The notes under the pieces are model-generated. The model did no database searches, was not told the origin of the DNA, and saw only the letters and a list, made by a program, of their open reading frames with translations. Position numbers and translations under genes: made by a program. From Mytilinidion resinicola (taxonomy: Eukaryota > Ascomycota > Dothideomycetes > Mytilinidiales > Mytilinidiaceae), in NCBI RefSeq assembly GCF_010093595.1, contig NW_022985451.1, forward strand, positions 753,956 to 817,955: 64,000 nt of DNA, given 5' to 3'. Below are positions 58,926 to 64,000 of this stretch, piece by piece; within the stretch, counting starts at the first letter, position 1; every line of letters begins with the position of its first letter.

Positions 58926-60701
58926 ATGGCGAAAGTCAAAGATGAAATCCAGCTGCCACTATTATCAAAGCCAGAAGCTAGCATTCCCGCTCTCTCGTAC
59001 CCACCGTTCTCCATTGAGGAGCTTTGTTACGCAATCCAAAGTGGCCGCGATTTCACAAGGATCAAAGACTGGAGCCAAATGTGTGATAAAGCGGAGGTAG
59101 AAGCTGGTGTTCGCCTGTTATGTGAGAACTGGTCACCTTTGTTCTACGCAGTGGAGCGGAACTGCACTAAATGCGTCACCCTGCTCCTCGAATATGGCGC
59201 GAATGCGAAAGACAGGGCAGTCAGAACTTTGATACCAGTCATCGCTTTTTCTATTCTCCATGGGCAGAGGATGGCTTTGAATACTGCGCAGGTCTTGAAG
59301 ATTTTACTAGCATATGGGGCAGACCCCAATGTCATTCCCAAAGATATGTGGGTCAGGTACCTAGACGTACCTTCGCGAACCCCCCCAGCCCATTATTCAC
59401 AGATCCCCGAAACTGCGTGGTGCAGCGAAGCCAGACGGTTCCAACTCGCGGATTCAATGAATTTGACGCACCGGTACTTCCTGAACAGAGCGAATCGAAT
59501 AGCATATACCCCCGTTAAAAGGGAGCAGATCGCTAAAGCCGAAGGTATCACTCGCCTCCTTCGTGTTCCGTACTATATTCTTGGCCAGATTCCAGCAGCC
59601 AAGCTTGTTACTGTCAAGGTTCTCGCCCATATCGCAATGAAAATGAAGGAAACGGATACGTCTTACGTGATGGCATTTGCCGGTCCATCCGGACATGGGA
59701 AGACCGAGCTGGCGAAACAAATGGGATCTCTCCTGTCCGTTGAGACGACACTCATTGATACAGCCTAGATGAGAGGGGACTGGGACCTGTTTGGAACTCG
59801 AAACGGTTACATTGGCTCAGAAGGAGGATCATCTCTCAACAACTTCCTTGCTAGCAACAGTGGGCAGAGAAGCGTAGTGTTCTTGGACGAGTTTGACAAA
59901 ACTGCACAAGAAGTTCGTACTTCGCTCCTTACGGTCTGCGAATCAGGTAAGTCTCTCGCACTAGATCTTTTAGGTCTAACTTTCAATACTAATCCTAACA
60001 GGCAAGTACGAGGATAGGCGCCACAACACCGCTATCGACTGCTCTAGAACAATCTGGATTATGGCGACCAACCTCGGAAAATCCCTCATCGAAACGTTCT
60101 ACGCGAAGAAAATGGACAACAAATCCGACGAAGAGCGCGACAAGGTTCCCATAAAACCTCTGCAAGACGATCTGAAGAAACTCTTCAGCAAACATTGGAA
60201 GGTACGTCGTTACTCTGGAGCGCAGTACGTGAATAGCAAAAGTAGCCTGCTTACAGTTATTAGCCTGCTCTTGCGAGCCGAATAAAATTGATCGTCCCAT
60301 TCTTTCCCTTCAGCCGGGGCGAAGCCGCAGTGGTAACACATAAGTTCTTCTTGGATTTGTTCGATCAAGTCAAAAAACCAGTCGTGATACGGCCCGGGCA
60401 ACACCACTGGGTAGGACATTGCCATTTGACTGGGAAAGGTACAGAAATCTGCGAGTACATCGCTAAAGAAGAGTATGAGTGGGCATTCGGCGCCCGAGTG
60501 CTAAACGATGCGGTCATCGCTATTGCGAACGATCTTTTCATCTCATACACCAGAGTCGATCGAGATGAAGAGATTACCGAAGAGACGAACAACGGGCCTT
60601 TGCAGAGGTTCGATGTCCAACTCCGCCCTACGTCGGATGGCAATTCGGAGGCTATCGTGCTGCACAAGGGACATACCGTGTTGCCAGTGGAATGGAAGTA
60701 G
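58926..60701 (+). pseudogene. Ankyrin-AAA+ ATPase (ClpB/Skd3-like layout) with an in-frame amber stop
   Basis: Three exons, 58926-59946, 60002-60201 and 60264-60701, keep one frame of 552 codons but include TAG at 59766-59768 (codon 281). Two ankyrin-type repeats (SPLFYAVERNCTKCVTLLLE and AQVLKILLAYGADPNV) precede the AAA+ module. Walker A is GPSGHGKTELAKQ at about 253. The conserved sequence reads IDTA, stop, MRGDWDLFG, where the family has a sense codon. Walker B SVVFLDEFDK (Asp about 321), a sensor-like TIWIMATNLG and an arginine-finger-like PFFPFSRGEAAVVTHK region follow. The C-terminal small domain is GARVLNDAVIAIANDLF and ends LPVEWK. One C-to-T change of a CAG would create this stop. 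Either a recent pseudogene, readthrough, or a sequencing error. Confidence 0.75.
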
Positions 60702-62459
60702 ACTGGGATTCAAGAAGCTGAGATGGGCGGCGGGGACGTCGGACTGTCTGTGGATTAGCTATTATGGTACAAAGTAGTGTAGAACTATATTTTTTTCTCC
60801 CTCATTTTCGATGACCCGTCTACCACGCCGTTACTTTGTCCCTCGCTCTTTTATCCGAAAGCTTTAAGCCGAACTTTATTCGATGCTGACTAGTTCCTAT
60901 ATCTTTCTCTTCCTGTATTATTTCGCTCAATAGCAATAAGCAAAGGAGCATTGATATACTAAAGAATACTCCAGAAGACTCTAGAAGTGTTCTAATGCCT
61001 TAATATCCCACTAAACAGCCCATTGCCTAGATCCGTCTAACACGATCCATCACTCCCGCTTGCAAACCACCTGAACCACCCGACCAACACGTGCCCGATC
61101 ACACGCGCCAAGCTTTCTAATTTCCATTTGGTATAAAAGCCCGCCTCCTCCGTGAACCATTTCTTTTCCTCATGGTGCGAGCATGGCGGGTATGTAACAC
61201 GTAGATGATGAAAAATTCATGGTCTGCGTGGGAGTCATGCAACAATCATCACCACCTTCTGACGGCTGGGCTGGGCTTGCGGTGAAGGCAATACCCCCGG
61301 ACATTGAGGCCGATGGTTCGCGGGTATTGGGTGGAGGATCAAAACCTTACGGGCCCTGGGACCATATGGTTCGCCGTATCTCTGGGACTCGGAGAACCGC
61401 AAAAATGATGATGTTGACCACCCTCCCTTCAAACTTGGCATCCTTATCAATCGTACCACAATGGCATCCACTAGCGCCTTCTCCAGCTCACAGCCAGTAT
61501 CTTCAATCTTCCCAGCTGAATGCTATCACCGCATCCACTCTTCTACCCCCTCCATTCTGCCATTCTGCGTGCGCAGTTGATTCAACACCACCCACCAACA
61601 CCACATCAAAGCTCTGAATGACGGTTTTACAAGACAACGACTTCATAAAAAATGTCGAACTGGGTTGTTGATCCAACCGACACCACCACCTGCATCTTCC
61701 CCACTATCTCCGTCGACGATTTCTGCACCACCACCAGACCCATGGGACATCATGGCTGAAGTTTTTGCAGGACCACCGCCACCATTGGAGTTTGCTGCTC
61801 TTGTTTTACTCAAACACATGGAAATCTGCCATCACATTTGTTGAAACCGCTTCCTCCAACTCTGCCATGAAGAAGGAATGCGCTCAAGGCGCTGCTTAAG
61901 TACGTACTTGAAAAAAGAGTTGGAGCTTGGACGCTTACTAAGATCCACGTGACCGATCCATATTCACGTGACCTCTGCGATGCTTGGACTACTTGGGGAG
62001 TTGTTAGGAAGCTGCGAGGTTGACAACGTGGGGACCTTGACGGAAAGACTGAGCTGGTAAAGACAACAGGCAGGTTGCGAGGAGACGATGAGATTCAGAA
62101 TTTAGTTTACGAAACTAATCGGCCATGACGAGACCCACCCCAGAAGAAAGCTCCCCAGTTCATCGAGCGACACGCAGAAGAAAACTCGAGGGGAAGAGAC
62201 CTTGGGAATGAAATATTCCAATACATATACACTGTTTCGACAAAAGTTTACAAATACTTCATCTCCGCTGCGTGAAAGAGTCTTACGCAACCAGAGAGCT
62301 CCTTCTGAGTTCAGGCGGGTGGCGAGTGTACACACTGTTCAAGAAAATCCTTTACACTTCTTTCATCTTCTCAGAAGCACATCAAGAGACTTCAAACATG
62401 ACACCCTATTGTATAAGAATTATGCCATAGTCCTGTGCCCACGGTCCCGTGAAGCATAA
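60702..62459. promoter_or_regulatory. Gene-poor region with an orphan TATA box
   Basis: About 1.75 kb. A textbook-like tataaaag at 61132-61139 is followed 33 bp later by ATG (61172) and six codons before a gtatgt, which could be a donor. I could not find a continuing protein. The open frame at 61219-61617 has no motif. Confidence 0.4.
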
Positions 62460-63833
62460 CTACTGCTTCTTATTCTGCGCGTAAATGAAGTTGGCGCCTG
62501 AGGATGTTGATTAGCTTCATGGACAAGCATGAGAAACAAAAGAAACCGCAACCACAACAACAATCGAAACCGATCTCCTCCCCATCGCCTACTTTCACTA
62601 GTAGCGATTTCCCTTGACATCGACGACTGGCTCTATGGACCGGGCCTCTGATACCACCTCAAATTCCTTGGTGCTAAAAACCTCCGAAGTTTGTGACATC
62701 GTTGAGGCATTCAATCTGGCTGCTAGGAGGTGGTTTAGGTCATTCGCCTCCTTCCACCCGTCCACAGCCGTGCGCAACAATTTCCTTATCTTTGGCTGCT
62801 CGGACAATTCCCAACTTATCATCTTCGAGGTCACCATGCCCGTCAACCCACTCAACGTGATCTCGAAAATCAGCTGTAGAGTGGGCCAATAGCGTCCGTC
62901 CCACGCCACACACACAAGCAGGCCCATCTTGAACAGTATTAAGACGTAGCAGACCGAGACCTTGTCCCACTTTAACCAATAAAAAAAAGTACACTGACCG
63001 ATAGTGATAAGTCCATTCAGCTCTGACCACCAGGCAGCGCCGAATCCCTGTATACCGCTTCCCCAATGCTTGCGGTCACTCGGCTTGGTGAGGTTCAGTG
63101 GTTCCGTAGTTCCGTTCTTCGGTGCGAAGACGAGGAAGACGTAACGGTGTTTCCCGGTCTTGGGTGGAGGTCCGGGCGCTTTGTACGGCATGATGGTTTC
63201 GGTCTTGTTGGCAGTCTGCAAGCCTCAGCTATGGTGTATGGAGAAAAGAGAAGAACATACCACAGCAACGATCCAATGGCAAATCTCGCTCCACTCTGGA
63301 TTGTCCCTCGACGGCGCATCTGGATCCGTAAGGGCAACGACATACGTCGTATTCTTCTTACCTCCCAAGTTCAGCACATCCAGGAGGGTAGAGCCATTTC
63401 CACTCTTTAGGGTGATCGTCGGTTCGTCTTGCACGTGCTTGACCTTGAGGGTATTGCCCAACTCGGCGTCCTTCTTGGGCCAGGAGACGTCAAGGGTGAG
63501 GATAGGCGAGAAGTCGTCAATGACTGAACATTTAGGTTAGCTAGGTTTGAGCGTCGTAGGAAGAAGGATGAGTGAGACGTACCCGTGGGGATGATCTCGG
63601 CTTCCTTGAGGCTGTCCATTCGTTAGCGTGATACGGAGATGAGATGGAAGCTTGAGGCTTGAAGGAAAGAGACGAGGGGAAGTGTGGGCGACGTCTTACG
63701 CATCTCGCACACTCGAAAGGCTCCCATCAATCTCCTCCTTCAGTGGCTGTTGATCGGTTGGCAATGCATGACTGAATGTCGACAGCTGAAGCAGCTGCAC
63801 GAAGAGGAGGCCGAAAGAGAGGTAGCGGAGCAT
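62460..63833 (-). CDS. Secreted phosphatidylethanolamine-binding protein (PEBP), 3' end uncertain
   Basis: The start MLRYLSFGLLFVQLLQLSTF is a signal peptide. Exons 63833-63700, 63611-63583, 63523-63261 and 63215-62999 are GT-AG and in frame, encoding KEAEIIPTVIDDFSPILTLD, VVALTDPDAPSRDNPEWSEI, CHWIV and HRYVFLVFAPKNG, the core of a PEBP/TFS1 fold with its ligand pocket. The conserved end GANFIYAQNKKQ is at 62497-62460. Between them I place an exon beginning at 62873 (ADFRDHVEWVDGHGDLED). Its donor would be ATAAGT instead of GTAAGT, or else an earlier GTGACC at 62834. Both options keep frame (244 or 239 aa). The resulting last intron is over 320 bp, unlike all others in the gene. Possible roles include carboxypeptidase inhibition. 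Confidence 0.78.
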
Positions 63834-64000
63834 CGTCGATGACGCTGAACGTTAGGGAGTCGACTATAGCGTTAGAAGAAAGTTCGCTCGCCAATTGAGG
63901 CGCAACGATGGTGCTGTGTTTAGTTGGTGAAGTTGGTGAGGTCAAAACAAAGCCATCGGATTCCGAAATGCCATGTTGTGAAGTGCATCGTCCCTCCCCG
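63834..64000. promoter_or_regulatory. Upstream region of the PEBP gene
   Basis: The window ends 167 bp upstream of the PEBP ATG. No gene can be seen in it. Confidence 0.4.

Noticed and set aside
59730..59768. Tiny intron (gttgag to cctag) removing the amber codon
   Set aside because: It would be about 30 bp, shorter than any other intron here, with no branch point; it would also delete conserved residues.

Overview
The window is nuclear DNA from a filamentous ascomycete (Pezizomycotina). Genes are densely packed on both strands. Introns are mostly about 45 to 80 bp with GTAAGT-like donors and CTAAC-like branch points. The contents are typical of that group: Mps1 kinase, TFIID subunits, an RNA polymerase II subunit, cytosolic ribosomal proteins, F1-ATPase alpha, a GT34 mannosyltransferase, a fungal rhodopsin-like membrane protein, an AA14-like copper oxidase and DUF7730-type proteins. 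I cannot place it to genus. Where introns are described I joined exons by hand from splice signals, reading frame and family expectation; most models close in frame and end on a stop.

Layout. 1-850: degenerate tandem repeats. 1.2-5.7 kb: MPS1 (-) and a thiolase-like protein (+), divergent. 5.7-9.5 kb: a wax-synthase-like acyltransferase (-), a small TIR element and repeat-like intergenic DNA. 9.5-11.6 kb: a BTB protein (-) and a piggyBac-like fragment (-). 12.2-20.4 kb: a housekeeping block with RPS15 (-), RPP2 (-), SPT2 (+), an unknown coiled-coil protein (-) and ATP1 (-). 20.9-35.3 kb: MPO1-like (-), RPB7 (+), a dipeptidyl aminopeptidase (+), NAD(P)HX dehydratase (-), a small hydrophilic protein (+), a TAF3-like histone-fold protein (-), TAF7 (+) and an MNN10-like mannosyltransferase (-).

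35.3-64 kb is looser and more accessory. It has a large single-pass membrane protein with a long upstream region, a Myb-like/AT-hook chromatin protein, an MFS permease, a tandem DUF7730 pair with damaged reading frames, a tiny ABM-type monooxygenase, a rhodopsin-like 7-TM protein, an AA14-like LPMO, an ankyrin-AAA+ ATPase broken by one amber codon, and a secreted PEBP whose last splice site looks damaged.

Functional themes: core transcription (TAF3-like, TAF7, RPB7, SPT2), translation (RPS15, RPP2), mitochondrial energy (ATP1) and the secretory pathway or cell surface (MNN10, DPAP, AA14, PEBP). I see no secondary-metabolite cluster, CRISPR array, rRNA or tRNA gene. The points most worth follow-up are the amber-interrupted ankyrin-AAA+ gene, the PEBP 3' end, the head-to-head TFIID pair, the transition-marked TIR element, the 5' repeat array with a tRNA B-box-like core, and two GC-AG introns.
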